Shown: positions 10,008-19,571, counted from the stretch's first letter. The stretch: DNA of 64,000 bases from Flavobacterium sp. LPB0248 (GCF_013388355.1 NZ_CP058246.1:2976001-3040000); one strand, 5' to 3'. Program-made: numbers and translations. Notes: a model not told the origin generated them from the sequence alone.

Positions 10008-12245
10008 ATGAAAAACAAAATGATATTCCTTTCATCAGCTCTAGTTTTTGCATTTTTTACTTCATGTAAAAATGATGCACAAACAACAGCTTCAAATTCG
10101 GCGCAGACCGAAGAATACGTTGGAAAAGAAATAAGCACAGACCATGATGCAGAAATTGACAAACTGATTTCGCAAATGACATTAGAAGAAAAAATCGGAA
10201 TGCTTCACGGGAACAGTATGTTTGCTAATGCAGGTGTAAAACGTCTTGGAATTCCAGAATTAAAAATGGCCGATGGTCCACTGGGAGTTCGTGAGGAAAT
10301 CTCAAGAGACAATTGGGCTCCAGCAGGATGGACAAACGATTTTGCAACATATTATCCAGCAGGAGGTGCTTTGGCAGCAACTTGGAATGCTGAAATGGCA
10401 CACACTTTTGGAACCAGTTTAGGAGAAGAATTACGTGCAAGAGATAAAGACATGTTGCTTTCGCCAGCGATCAATATGGTGAGAACACCGCTTGGAGGAA
10501 GAACATACGAATACATGTCTGAAGATCCGTTCTTAAACAAAAAAATTGCAGTGCCTTTGATTGTTGGTTTACAAGAAAAAGATGTAATGGCATGCGTGAA
10601 ACATTACGCAGCAAACAATCAGGAAACAAATCGTGATTTTGTTGATGTACAAATTGACGAGCGTACGCTTCGCGAAATTTATCTTCCAGCTTTTGAAGCT
10701 TCGGTAAAAGAAGCAAAAGCGTATAGTATAATGGGGGCTTACAATAAATTTAGAGGCGAATATTTATGTGAGAACGATTATATGCTAAATAAAATCCTTC
10801 GTGACGAATGGGGATTTAAAGGAATTGTAGTTTCAGATTGGGCTGCGGTTCATTCTACAGCAAAATCTTTGAAAAACGGTTTAGATATTGAAATGGGAAC
10901 ACCAAAACCTTTCAATGAATTTTTCTTAGCCGATAAATTAATCGCTGCAGTTAAATCTGGAGAAGTTTCAGAGAAAGAAATTGATTTGCATGTAAAACGT
11001 ATTTTAAGAGTTTTATTCCAAGTAAAAGCAATGGGCGGAGGCGAGCGTGCAAAAGGAAGTATCGCAACAGAAGCACATTACCAAGACGCGTACAAAATTG
11101 CAGCTGAAGCGATTGTATTGTTGAAAAACGAAAACAATGCATTGCCATTAAAACTAGACGGAGTAAAATCTATAGCTGTAATTGGAAATAATGCAACTAA
11201 GAAAAATGCTCTTGGTGGATTTGGAGCTGGAGTAAAAACAAAAAGAGAAGTTACACCTCTTGATGGTCTTAAAAACAGATTGCCTTCTTCAATTAAAATC
11301 AATTATGCGGAAGGATATTTAGAGCGTTACGATAAAAAGAACAGAGGAAATTTAGGAAATATCACGGCTAATGGTCCTGTTACAATTGACCAATTAGATC
11401 CAGCAAAAGTTCAAGAAGCAGTTGATGCAGCTAAAAACTCAGATGTAGCAATTGTTTTTGCGGGTTCAAATCGTGATTACGAAACAGAAGCTTCGGACAG
11501 AAGAGATTTACATTTGCCTTTCGGACAAGAAGAATTAATCAAAAAAGTAATAGAAGCTAATCCAAAAACGATTGTTGTAATGGTGGCTGGTGCTCCTTTT
11601 GATATAAATGAAGTAAGCAAAAAATCTTCTGCTTTGGTTTGGAGCTGGTTCAACGGTTCTGAAGGTGGAAATGCTTTGGCTGATGTTATTTTAGGAAAAG
11701 TAAATCCGTCAGGAAAATTACCTTGGACAATGCCAGTAGCTTTAAAGGATTCTCCTGCACATGCTACAAACAGTTTCCCAGGAGAGAAAACAGTTAATTA
11801 TGCGGAAGGAATTTTAATTGGATACCGTTGGTTTGATACTAAAAACGTAGCGCCATTATATCCTTTTGGTTACGGATTATCATACACAACTTTTGCGCTT
11901 GATAATGCAAAAGCAAATAAAGATTCGTACGCTCAAAATGACGTAATTGAAGTTACAGTTGACGTTAAAAACACAGGAAAAGTAGACGGAAAAGAAGTAG
12001 TTCAATTATATACTGCGAAATCTGATTCTAAAATTACACGTGCAGCACAGGAATTAAAAGGTTTCAAAAAAGTTGCTATTAAAGCTGGAGGTTCAGAAAA
12101 TGTGACCATTAAAGTTCCAGTAAAAGAATTGGCATATTATGATGTTGCTTCTAAAAAATGGACGGTTGAACCTGGAAAATATACTATTAAGTTAGGAACT
12201 TCTTCAAGAGATATTAAAAAAGAAATTCAGGTAACAGTTAAATAA
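10008..12245 (+). CDS. GH3 beta-glucosidase, lipoprotein
   Basis: The protein has 745 residues with a lipobox (FFTSC, about Cys20). It shows the standard three GH3 domains: an N-terminal barrel (LTLEEKIGMLHG-type start, here MTLEEKIGMLHG), an alpha/beta sandwich, and a C-terminal fibronectin-III-like domain (YPFGYGLSYTTF, then VDVKNTGKVDGKEVVQLY). The nucleophile is Asp277 in VVSDWAAVHS, and KHYAANNQET is the conserved substrate-binding stretch. It probably removes backbone glucose from the non-reducing end of xyloglucan oligosaccharides after the GH31 enzyme has removed xylose. The preceding 98 bases show no hairpin, unlike the other junctions. Confidence 0.88.
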   Translation: MKNKMIFLSSALVFAFFTSCKNDAQTTASNSAQTEEYVGKEISTDHDAEIDKLISQMTLEEKIGMLHGNSMFANAGVKRLGIPELKMADGPLGVREEISRDNWAPAGWTNDFATYYPAGGALAATWNAEMAHTFGTSLGEELRARDKDMLLSPAINMVRTPLGGRTYEYMSEDPFLNKKIAVPLIVGLQEKDVMACVKHYAANNQETNRDFVDVQIDERTLREIYLPAFEASVKEAKAYSIMGAYNKFRGEYLCENDYMLNKILRDEWGFKGIVVSDWAAVHSTAKSLKNGLDIEMGTPKPFNEFFLADKLIAAVKSGEVSEKEIDLHVKRILRVLFQVKAMGGGERAKGSIATEAHYQDAYKIAAEAIVLLKNENNALPLKLDGVKSIAVIGNNATKKNALGGFGAGVKTKREVTPLDGLKNRLPSSIKINYAEGYLERYDKKNRGNLGNITANGPVTIDQLDPAKVQEAVDAAKNSDVAIVFAGSNRDYETEASDRRDLHLPFGQEELIKKVIEANPKTIVVMVAGAPFDINEVSKKSSALVWSWFNGSEGGNALADVILGKVNPSGKLPWTMPVALKDSPAHATNSFPGEKTVNYAEGILIGYRWFDTKNVAPLYPFGYGLSYTTFALDNAKANKDSYAQNDVIEVTVDVKNTGKVDGKEVVQLYTAKSDSKITRAAQELKGFKKVAIKAGGSENVTIKVPVKELAYYDVASKKWTVEPGKYTIKLGTSSRDIKKEIQVTVK

Positions 12246-12272
12246 ATTGTTATTGCTATAAAATAACCAAAC

Positions 12273-12306
12273 TATCAACGCCAGCTCATTAAAAGCTGGC
12301 GTTGAT
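12273..12306. terminator. Hairpin between GH3 and GH5
   Basis: ATCAACGCCAGCT and AGCTGGCGTTGAT form a perfect 13-base stem around an 8-base loop, followed by TTTTA. It could end or attenuate transcription from GH3, or protect its 3' end, before the endoglucanase gene. Confidence 0.65.
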
Positions 12307-12340
12307 TTTAAAAACTTACACTTAACTTAAACCAAACCAA

Positions 12341-13846
12341 ATGAAACAAACAATTAAAGATTATGTCTTGAGCTTTGTACTGTGCTTTGCTTTTCTAGGA
12401 GTTTTAGCTTGCAGTTCAGATAAAGAAACTACTCCAGAAAATACGATAAAATCATTAACGGCAAGCACAGCCAAAATTGATTTTGACAGCAAAGAAAACA
12501 CTTCGGATATCACTATTAATTCAGAAGCTTCAAGCTGGACTTTGGCCAGTTCTGCAAACTGGGTAAAAGTGAGTCAGACAACAGGAACAAAAGGAAATAT
12601 TATTGTTAGAATAACAGCTTCGGCAAACACAGAAAATGCTGTTAGAACGGCTTCAGTCACTTTAAGTTCAAATGAGGCAAAAACGGTTACGATAGCAGTT
12701 TCGCAGACTGCTGCAACAGTTGTTACAGGTTTATACCCAAGTTACAACACCAATCCAATTGCAGCCGATGCTTCTGGAATGGGAAGTTCTGCGGTTGAAT
12801 TAGCAGCAAAAATTAAATTAGGCTGGAATATCGGAAATACGTTAGAAGCAACTGGAGGCGAAACCGCTTGGGGAAATCCAAAAGTAACAAAAGCTTTAAT
12901 TGATGCCGTAAAAGCAAATGGTTTCAATGCGATTAGAATTCCATGTTCTTGGAATCAGAATTTAGAAAATGCTGCAACAGCAAAAATCAAAACTGATTGG
13001 TTAAACCGAGTGAAAGAAGTCGTACAATATTGTGTTGACAACGATATGTATGTTGTCGTAAACATTCACTGGGATGGCGGCTGGCTAGAAAATAATATTA
13101 CCGAAGCTAAAAAAGTAGAAAACAATGCCAAACAGAAAGCGTTTTGGGAACAAATCGCAACGCATTTAAGAGGTTTCGACGAACATCTACTTTTTGCAAG
13201 TGCCAATGAACCAGCTGTTGAAGATGCAACACAAATGGCAGTTTTAACTTCTTATCACCAGACTTTTATCGATGCGGTTCGTTCTACTGGAGGGAAAAAC
13301 GCTACTCGAGTTTTAGTAGTTCAAGGGCCAACAACAGATATCGAAAAAACGAACAAATTAATGACTACATTGCCAGTAGATAAGGTTACAGGCAGAATGA
13401 TGGTCGAAGTGCATTACTATTCTCCGTGGAATTTTGCCGGTTTAACAAAAGACGAAACTTGGGGTAAAATGTTCTATTATTGGGGATCAGGATTTCATTC
13501 TACAACCGATACAGAAAGAAATGCAACTTGGGGCGAAGAAGCCGATTTAGAGAAAAGTTTCAAATTGATGAAAACCCAATTTGTAGATAAAGGAATTCCG
13601 GTTCTTTTAGGAGAATTTGGAGCAATTCGTAGAACAACTTTAACTGGAGATGCGCTGACTTTGCATTTAAACTCAAGAGCCTACTATTTAAAAACGGTAG
13701 TTAAAACAGCAAAGACAAACGGATTATTACCTTTTTATTGGGATGAAGGAAGCTTAGGAAACAACGGTTTCGGAATCATGAATAGAAGCGATAATACTGT
13801 CTTTGATACACAAGCTTTGAACGCTTTAATAGACGGATTAAAATAA
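12341..13846 (+). CDS. BACON-GH5 endo-xyloglucanase/endoglucanase, lipoprotein
   Basis: The protein has 501 residues with a lipobox (VLACSS). A BACON domain spans about residues 37-125 (SWTLASSANWVKVSQTTG), and a GH5 subfamily-4-like barrel runs from about 150 (LGWNIGNTLEA) to the end. The acid/base is Glu290 (SANEPAVE) and the nucleophile Glu425 (LLGEFGA). BACON-GH5 architecture is the hallmark of the surface endo-xyloglucanase of Bacteroides xyloglucan loci, where it makes the first cut before import by SusC/SusD. It is the strongest single indicator of the locus substrate. A surface location is inferred from the lipoprotein signal and the family. Confidence 0.88.
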   Translation: MKQTIKDYVLSFVLCFAFLGVLACSSDKETTPENTIKSLTASTAKIDFDSKENTSDITINSEASSWTLASSANWVKVSQTTGTKGNIIVRITASANTENAVRTASVTLSSNEAKTVTIAVSQTAATVVTGLYPSYNTNPIAADASGMGSSAVELAAKIKLGWNIGNTLEATGGETAWGNPKVTKALIDAVKANGFNAIRIPCSWNQNLENAATAKIKTDWLNRVKEVVQYCVDNDMYVVVNIHWDGGWLENNITEAKKVENNAKQKAFWEQIATHLRGFDEHLLFASANEPAVEDATQMAVLTSYHQTFIDAVRSTGGKNATRVLVVQGPTTDIEKTNKLMTTLPVDKVTGRMMVEVHYYSPWNFAGLTKDETWGKMFYYWGSGFHSTTDTERNATWGEEADLEKSFKLMKTQFVDKGIPVLLGEFGAIRRTTLTGDALTLHLNSRAYYLKTVVKTAKTNGLLPFYWDEGSLGNNGFGIMNRSDNTVFDTQALNALIDGLK

Positions 13847-13864
13847 AAAAATATGGTTAAATCC

Positions 13865-13932
13865 TATAAGTGATATAAATAAATTTAAGTACAATTATAG
13901 CTAAAGACTTAAAATAACTTATATCACTTATA
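13865..13932. repeat. Inverted repeat between GH5 and the esterase gene
   Basis: TATAAGTGATATA (13865-13877) and TATATCACTTATA (13920-13932) are perfect inverted 13-mers, extendable by one A-T pair, separated by 42 bases. It lies in the 114-base spacer and resembles other Flavobacterium intergenic palindromes. There is no T-run. Confidence 0.65.
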
Positions 13933-13960
13933 CGGTTAAAAAAATATTTAAATTAAAAAA

Positions 13961-15907
13961 ATGAAAAAGAGTTTAATATTTATTTTTCTGTTAATTAGTG
14001 TTTTAGCTAATGCTAATGTGAGAATGCCTTTAATATTCTCTGACGGAATGGTACTCCAAAGAGACAAGCAAATTCCGATTTGGGGTTTTGCAGATGCGAA
14101 TGAAAGTGTAGAGATCCACTTCAATAAACAAATCAAGAAAACAATAGCCGATAAAAACGGAAAATGGACAGTAAATTTGAATGCCGAAAAAGCAGGTGGA
14201 CCTTTTGAGTTGATTGTAATTGGAAAAAATACAATCACAATCAAAAATGTTTTAGTTGGTGAAGTTTGGATTTGCAGCGGACAATCAAATATGGAATTTC
14301 AGGTTTTCAAAACCATGAATTCTGAAAAAGAAATCAGCAGTGCAGATTATCCAATGATTCGTCATTTTGGTGTTGCACAAGATTTAAGCGGAACTCCAAA
14401 AGACGATTTGAAACAAGGGAAATGGGAAGTGGCCAACAAAGAAAATGTAGGCAACTTTACAGCAGTTGGCTATTATTTTGCTAGAAAACTATACTCAGAA
14501 TTAAAAATCCCAATCGGAATTATCAATACTTCTTGGGGCGGAACCAATGTGGAGACCTGGACAAGCCGTGAAGCTTTTGAAAACAGCCCAGATTTTAAAG
14601 CCATGATTGCCGATGTTCCAACCGTAGATATCAATGCTATTTTTGAAACCTACAAAAAATCGGTTTTAGACAATCTTAAAAAAGTGCAAGGTTTTGATGT
14701 TTCGATGGAAAACGAAGAGCAATTTAAAAACCCAAACTTCCAAGATAAAAACTGGCCAGAAATAAAAGTGCCATCACTTTGGGAAAACCAGCAGATTGGC
14801 AATATCGACGGAATTGTTTGGATGCGTAAAACAATTGTTCTGACGGCAGAACAAGCCAAAAAAGAAGCCATTTTACATTTAGCAAAAGTTGATGACGAAG
14901 ACAAAACTTATGTAAACGGAGTTGAAGTCGGAACCAATAATCTTTGGGATGCTAAAAGAATTTACAAAATTCCGGCAAATGTTTTAAAAGAAGGCACAAA
15001 TGTAATTGCAGTAAGAATTACAGATTACAGTGGCGGAGGAGGAATTTATGGCGATCCAGCAGATTTAAAAATCGATTTTAAAGATTCTAATTTACCGTTA
15101 GAAGGACTTTGGAAATTCAACGTCATAAAAGTAAGAATAGAAGTTTCGCCAAACAGTTATCCGTCATTATTGTACAATGCCATGGTAAATCCGCTAGTGC
15201 CTTATGCAATGCAGGGCGTTTTATGGTATCAAGGAGAAGCCAATGTTTGGAGAGCGGCAGAATACAAAAAATCATTTCCTTTAATGATCAACGATTGGAG
15301 AACCAAATTCAAACAAGGAAATTTCCCTTTCTATTTCGTTCAATTATCCACTTTTGACGAATTTGGAGGAAACAGCCAAAAAGGAAGCCGTTGGGCAGAA
15401 CTTCGCGAAGCACAATCTGAAACTTTAAAATTGCCAAACACCGGAATGGCGGTTACAACAGATATTGGAAATGCAAAAGACATTCATCCAACAAACAAAC
15501 AAGACATTGGTTTGCGTTTGGCAGCGATTGCAATGAATAATCTTTACGGTAAAAAACAAGTTCATAGCGGACCAACTTATAAATCTCAAACAATAAAAGG
15601 AAACGAAATTATTCTTACTTTCGATAACATCGGTAGCGGATTATCAACGCCAAATAATGATGAATTAAAAGGATTCGAAGTTGCAAGTGCAGATAAAGTT
15701 TTTCATTCTGCGAAAGCGATAATTAAAGACAACAAAATAATCGTTTCAAGCGATAAAGTTCAAAATCCCGTAGCAGTTCATTATGGTTGGGCAGACGACG
15801 ATACAGCTATTAATCTTTTTAATAAAGAAAAATTTCCTGCATCGCCTTTCAGAACGGATAATTGGGAGATGATTACGGCAAATGAGAAATATAAAGTGAG
15901 CAAGTAA
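13961..15907 (+). CDS. Sialate O-acetylesterase-like SGNH carbohydrate esterase
   Basis: The protein has 648 residues with a signal peptide (MKKSLIFIFLLISVLANANV). It is an SGNH/SASA hydrolase with Ser109 in CSGQSNMEF (block I), GVLWYQGEANV (the block with the oxyanion Gly) and the His509 block DIHPTNKQD. A GH2-like jelly-roll domain (about residues 245-350, WMRKTI and YVNGVEVG) interrupts the catalytic domain, as in this family. In a xyloglucan locus it most likely removes O-acetyl groups from galactosyl residues so that the GH95 and GH2 enzymes can act. The substrate is inferred. Confidence 0.83.
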   Translation: MKKSLIFIFLLISVLANANVRMPLIFSDGMVLQRDKQIPIWGFADANESVEIHFNKQIKKTIADKNGKWTVNLNAEKAGGPFELIVIGKNTITIKNVLVGEVWICSGQSNMEFQVFKTMNSEKEISSADYPMIRHFGVAQDLSGTPKDDLKQGKWEVANKENVGNFTAVGYYFARKLYSELKIPIGIINTSWGGTNVETWTSREAFENSPDFKAMIADVPTVDINAIFETYKKSVLDNLKKVQGFDVSMENEEQFKNPNFQDKNWPEIKVPSLWENQQIGNIDGIVWMRKTIVLTAEQAKKEAILHLAKVDDEDKTYVNGVEVGTNNLWDAKRIYKIPANVLKEGTNVIAVRITDYSGGGGIYGDPADLKIDFKDSNLPLEGLWKFNVIKVRIEVSPNSYPSLLYNAMVNPLVPYAMQGVLWYQGEANVWRAAEYKKSFPLMINDWRTKFKQGNFPFYFVQLSTFDEFGGNSQKGSRWAELREAQSETLKLPNTGMAVTTDIGNAKDIHPTNKQDIGLRLAAIAMNNLYGKKQVHSGPTYKSQTIKGNEIILTFDNIGSGLSTPNNDELKGFEVASADKVFHSAKAIIKDNKIIVSSDKVQNPVAVHYGWADDDTAINLFNKEKFPASPFRTDNWEMITANEKYKVSK

Positions 15908-15940
15908 TTATTTGATGATACAAGCTTAACACGATAGTTT

Positions 15941-16040
15941 TGTCATTCCGAGGAACGAGGAATCACACTAGAAATTCCGCAAAGTGAATTACTTATCTTT
16001 GTCGATTTACGAGTGTGATTCCTCGTTCCTCGGAATGACA
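15941..16040. repeat. 100-base element with perfect 29-base inverted arms
   Basis: The left arm (15941-15969, starting TGTCATTCCGAGGAACGAGG) and right arm (16012-16040, ending CGTTCCTCGGAATGACA) are perfectly complementary over 29 bases. The loop contains TTATCTTTGTCGATTTACG. A diverged relative with compensating changes lies at 34341-34445. It fills most of the 181-base spacer between the esterase and GH95 genes. Confidence 0.85.
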
Positions 16041-16088
16041 AGATTGCAGAAATATCAGATGTAAAACATGATTATAAACAACACACCT

Positions 16089-18494
16089 ATGAATTCAAAT
16101 ATCATAAAAAAAACATTTCTCTTCTTACTTCTCATGTCGTACTATACAACCATTTCTGCGCAATCCAAAAATGTTTTGTGGTACAAACAACCCGCAGAAT
16201 TCTTTGAAGAAAGCTTGGTTTTAGGAAACGGAAAAATGGGAGCAACCGTTTTTGGAGGAGCCAATTCAGATAAAATTCATCTGAACGACATTACACTTTG
16301 GTCGGGCGAACCCGTAAATGCCAATATGAGTCCCGAAGCGTACAAAAATATTCCGGCAATTCGTGAAGCATTAAAAAACGAAAACTACAAACTGGCTGAA
16401 GAACTGAATAAAAAAGTTCAAGGAAAAAATTCCGAATCGTATGCGCCTTTAGGAACATTAGAAATCAATAATTCTGAGAAAGGCAAAGCAGTAAATTATC
16501 ATAGAGAATTGGATCTTTCGAACGCTATTTCAAAAGTAAGTTACGAAATGGCAGGTATAAAATATACACGCGAATATTTCGTATCGGCTCCAGATAAAGT
16601 TATGATTATCAAATTGACGGCTGATCAAAAAGGAGCTTTAAATTTCGATATTAACCTAAAAAGCCTTTTACAATCTAATGTCGAAGTACGAAATAATATT
16701 TTAGTTCTAAGTGGTTCTGCGCCAATTCATGAAAACGCAGGATACAATGTTTCTCCAAAATATTTGAGCTTAAAAGAAAGAGGAACAAGATTTACAGGTT
16801 TAGTTCAAATCAAAAAAACAGACGGAACGGTTACAAGTTCTCGAGAAACCTTGACCTTAAAAGACGCAACAGAGGCGATTATTTTCGTTTCTGTCGCAAC
16901 AAGTTTTAATGGTTTCGACAAAAATCCAGCGTCAGAAGGTTTAAATGATGTTTCAATTGCTTTGCAGAATCTGAATAATGCCTACGCAAAAGCATTCGAT
17001 AAATTAAAAGAATCCCACATTACCGATTACCAAAAATTCTTCAATCGCGTCAATTTAGATTTAGGAAAAACAACCGCTCCAGATTTACCGACAGACGAAC
17101 GTTTATTGCGCTACGCTGACGGAAAAGAAGATAAAAACCTAGAAATTCTATATTTCAATTTCGGACGTTATTTATTAATAAGTTCATCAAGAACTTTGGG
17201 CGTTCCAGCCAATTTGCAAGGACTTTGGAATCCGTATGTAAATCCGCCTTGGAGCAGTAATTATACAATGAATATTAATTTGGAAGAAAATTACTGGCTG
17301 GCAGAAAACACTAATCTTTCCGAAATGCATATATCACTTTTGAATTTCATTAAAAATCTTTCGGTAACTGGAAAAATTACGGCAAAGACTTTTTATGGTG
17401 TTGATAAAGGTTGGGCTGCAGCTCATAATTCAGATATCTGGGCAATGACCAATCCAGTTGGACAATTTGGAAAAGAAGATCCAATGTGGGCGTGCTGGCC
17501 AATGGCACAAGCATGGTTGAGCACTCATATTTGGGAACATTATACTTTTACCCAAGATTTAACCTATTTGAAAAAAGAAGGATATCCGTTAATGAAAGGC
17601 GCTGCCGAGTTTTGTTTAGGCTGGCTGGTTACCGATAAAAATGGAAACTTGATTACATCACCTTCTACTTCGCCAGAAAATCAATATAAATTGTCTGATG
17701 GTTTTGTTGGAGCCACTTTTTATGGCGGAACTGCCGATTTAGCCATGATTCGCGAATGTTTTGAGAAAACGATAAAAGCTTCAAAAGTGCTAAATACTGA
17801 TGCCGGTTTTAGAAAAGAACTAGAAATAGCACTTTCAAAACTGCATCCTTATCATATTGGAAAAAAAGGGAATTTACAGGAATGGTATTTTGATTGGGAT
17901 GATAATGAACCAAAACACCGTCATCAATCACACTTATTCGGACTTTTCCCTGGCGATCATATCACACCTTTGAAAACTCCAGATTTAGCTGAAGCTTCAA
18001 AGAAAACATTAGAAATAAAAGGCGACGAAACTACGGGATGGTCAAAAGGTTGGAGAATCAATCTTTGGGCAAGACTTTGGGACGGAAACCGTGCTTATAA
18101 AATGTTCCGTGAATTGTTGCGCTACGTTGATCCAGACGGTAAAAAAACAGAAAAACCAAGAAGAGGAGGAACATATCCAAATTTATTCGATGCGCATCCG
18201 CCATTTCAAATTGATGGAAATTTTGGAGGTACGGCCGCAGTTGCCGAAATGTTGGTTCAGTCAGACGAGAATGAAATTCGATTACTTCCCGCTTTACCAG
18301 ATGCTTGGCCAGAAGGTTCTGTAAAAGGAATTTGCGCTAGAGGAGGATTTGAAATTGAAATGAATTGGAATAATAAAGAACCAAAAAAAGTAATGGTTTC
18401 TTCTAAAAATGGAGGAAAAACAACTTTGATTTATGGAGATAAAAAACAAGAAGTTGTTTTGAAGAAAGGAGAAAATAAGGAAGTCAATTTTTAA
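16089..18494 (+). CDS. GH95 alpha-L-fucosidase/galactosidase
   Basis: From the ATG at 16089 the protein has 801 residues and starts with a clean signal peptide (MNSNIIKKTFLFLLLMSYYT, cleaved near SAQ). An upstream in-frame ATG at 16068 would add seven polar residues and is less likely. The GH95 beta-sandwich (LVLGNGKMGATVFGG, DITLWSGEPVN) precedes an (alpha/alpha)6 barrel. Expected catalytic residues are present: Asn395 and Asn397 (MNINLEENYW), Glu530 (TSPENQY) and Asp709 (QIDGNFGG). It should release terminal alpha-1,2-L-fucose, or L-galactose in some members, from xyloglucan side chains. It is the last gene of the locus in this window. Confidence 0.87.
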   Translation: MNSNIIKKTFLFLLLMSYYTTISAQSKNVLWYKQPAEFFEESLVLGNGKMGATVFGGANSDKIHLNDITLWSGEPVNANMSPEAYKNIPAIREALKNENYKLAEELNKKVQGKNSESYAPLGTLEINNSEKGKAVNYHRELDLSNAISKVSYEMAGIKYTREYFVSAPDKVMIIKLTADQKGALNFDINLKSLLQSNVEVRNNILVLSGSAPIHENAGYNVSPKYLSLKERGTRFTGLVQIKKTDGTVTSSRETLTLKDATEAIIFVSVATSFNGFDKNPASEGLNDVSIALQNLNNAYAKAFDKLKESHITDYQKFFNRVNLDLGKTTAPDLPTDERLLRYADGKEDKNLEILYFNFGRYLLISSSRTLGVPANLQGLWNPYVNPPWSSNYTMNINLEENYWLAENTNLSEMHISLLNFIKNLSVTGKITAKTFYGVDKGWAAAHNSDIWAMTNPVGQFGKEDPMWACWPMAQAWLSTHIWEHYTFTQDLTYLKKEGYPLMKGAAEFCLGWLVTDKNGNLITSPSTSPENQYKLSDGFVGATFYGGTADLAMIRECFEKTIKASKVLNTDAGFRKELEIALSKLHPYHIGKKGNLQEWYFDWDDNEPKHRHQSHLFGLFPGDHITPLKTPDLAEASKKTLEIKGDETTGWSKGWRINLWARLWDGNRAYKMFRELLRYVDPDGKKTEKPRRGGTYPNLFDAHPPFQIDGNFGGTAAVAEMLVQSDENEIRLLPALPDAWPEGSVKGICARGGFEIEMNWNNKEPKKVMVSSKNGGKTTLIYGDKKQEVVLKKGENKEVNF

Positions 18495-18523
18495 AAATAA
18501 TATTTGATTTTATAAGTAGGTAA

Positions 18524-18683
18524 GCTTCGGAGAAGCGAAATATTTATAGAATAAAATAGATAGTTACAAAATAAAGCTCCAGCGGAGCGACATATAAATT
18601 ATTTACAATTCAAATATTTCGCTTCGCTGAAGCTCTTTACATTCGGACGGCTTAATTTCTATAAATATATCGCCTCGCTGAGG
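18524..18683. repeat. Cluster of four REP-like copies in alternating orientation
   Basis: A motif of about 26 bases, consensus GCTtCaGCGgAGCGAaATAT followed by TTATAGAA, occurs four times: forward at 18524-18551 and 18575-18600, and inverted at 18611-18636 and 18654-18683. Each unit has its own small hairpin, and the forward and inverted copies can also pair with each other. The cluster occupies the convergent space between GH95 and cvpA. Confidence 0.75.
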
Positions 18684-18693
18684 TTTTTTACTA

Positions 18694-18730
18694 ACAAACC
18701 CGGCAGGTTTCAAAAACCTGTCGGGTTTGT
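18694..18730. terminator. Hairpin of the AAACCTGTCGGGTTT family (copy B)
   Basis: ACAAACCCGGCAGGTTT pairs with AAACCTGTCGGGTTTGT (16 of 17, one G-T) around a three-base loop. It lies between the convergent GH95 and cvpA genes and could terminate both. At 18747-18772 a further dispersed word follows, GGCTTCGACTTCGCTCAACC. Confidence 0.7.
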
Positions 18731-18778
18731 TTATTTGTAAACGAAAGGCTTCGACTTCGCTCAACCTGACAAAATGAA

Positions 18779-19327
18779 TTATTCCTTGTTTGTGGCTTGC
18801 TCTTGATTTTCTGGTTTCTCAGAATGATCTTTTTTAAACGTTTCGTACCATTTCTCAATTGAAGGATATACAAAAGCAGCAACTTTTTTCACTGGATTAT
18901 AAAAAATATAATTATCTAAAGTTTCCTTTTTAGCGAAAGTATTATTGAAATTGATTTTCTCAAACAAAGCAATAAAAATACTTAGAATAAGAATCGTTTT
19001 TAATATCCTGAAAAATCCGCCTCCAAGTTTATTCATCCAGCCTAGCATGGCAAAATCGGCAATTCCCGTTAAAATTTTGGCTAAAAAATAAACTCCAATT
19101 ACAACAAGAATAAAAGTTAAGATAAAAGCCGTAATCTGAATATTAGTTGGATTCCACGAAACATGTTTTGAAATCCATCCTGTCATTAACGAAGAAAATT
19201 TAATCGCAAGATAAATTCCTAACAACAAAGAAATAAAAGAAGCAACTTCTACAAAAAGGCCATTTTTAATGCCTTTGTACAAACTGTATCCTAAAAGCGC
19301 GGCTACAATAATATCAAAAAAACTCAT
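18779..19327 (-). CDS. cvpA: CvpA family membrane protein
   Basis: The protein has 182 residues with four hydrophobic segments (about residues 4-20, 28-48, 65-88 and 105-123) and the CvpA start MSFFDIIVAALLGYSLYKGI. A charged C-terminal tail (KKDHSEKPENQEQ) follows. CvpA proteins are inner-membrane proteins linked in E. coli to colicin V production and envelope stress, but their biochemical role is unresolved. The gene stands alone. A TATCTTTG -7-like box lies upstream on the - strand at 19354-19361. Confidence 0.82.
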   Translation of the reverse strand: MSFFDIIVAALLGYSLYKGIKNGLFVEVASFISLLLGIYLAIKFSSLMTGWISKHVSWNPTNIQITAFILTFILVVIGVYFLAKILTGIADFAMLGWMNKLGGGFFRILKTILILSIFIALFEKINFNNTFAKKETLDNYIFYNPVKKVAAFVYPSIEKWYETFKKDHSEKPENQEQATNKE

Positions 19328-19571
19328 GTTTAGATTTGGTGTTTAATGAGGCGCAAAGATATATCTTTTTTTAGGTTCAAAGGTTTGTACTGACAAAGGT
19401 TCGTGGGTTTTTGCAGTTCTGTTTTTCGATGTATTTATTTTTTTTAGGTACATTGGGTTTGAACTCTGTATCTTTGCAAATCAAATTTAGAGTTCAGATT
19501 GCATTCTGCCCCCTTCAGAAGTGATTTTTAAATCAGCAATCTAAAATCTACAATCTAAAATCATAAATTAA

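Noticed and set aside
10471-11302. Antisense reading frames inside the GH3 gene and similar ones under other large genes
   Set aside because: They lie opposite intact, conserved enzymes and have Leu/His-rich, low-complexity translations typical of shadows.
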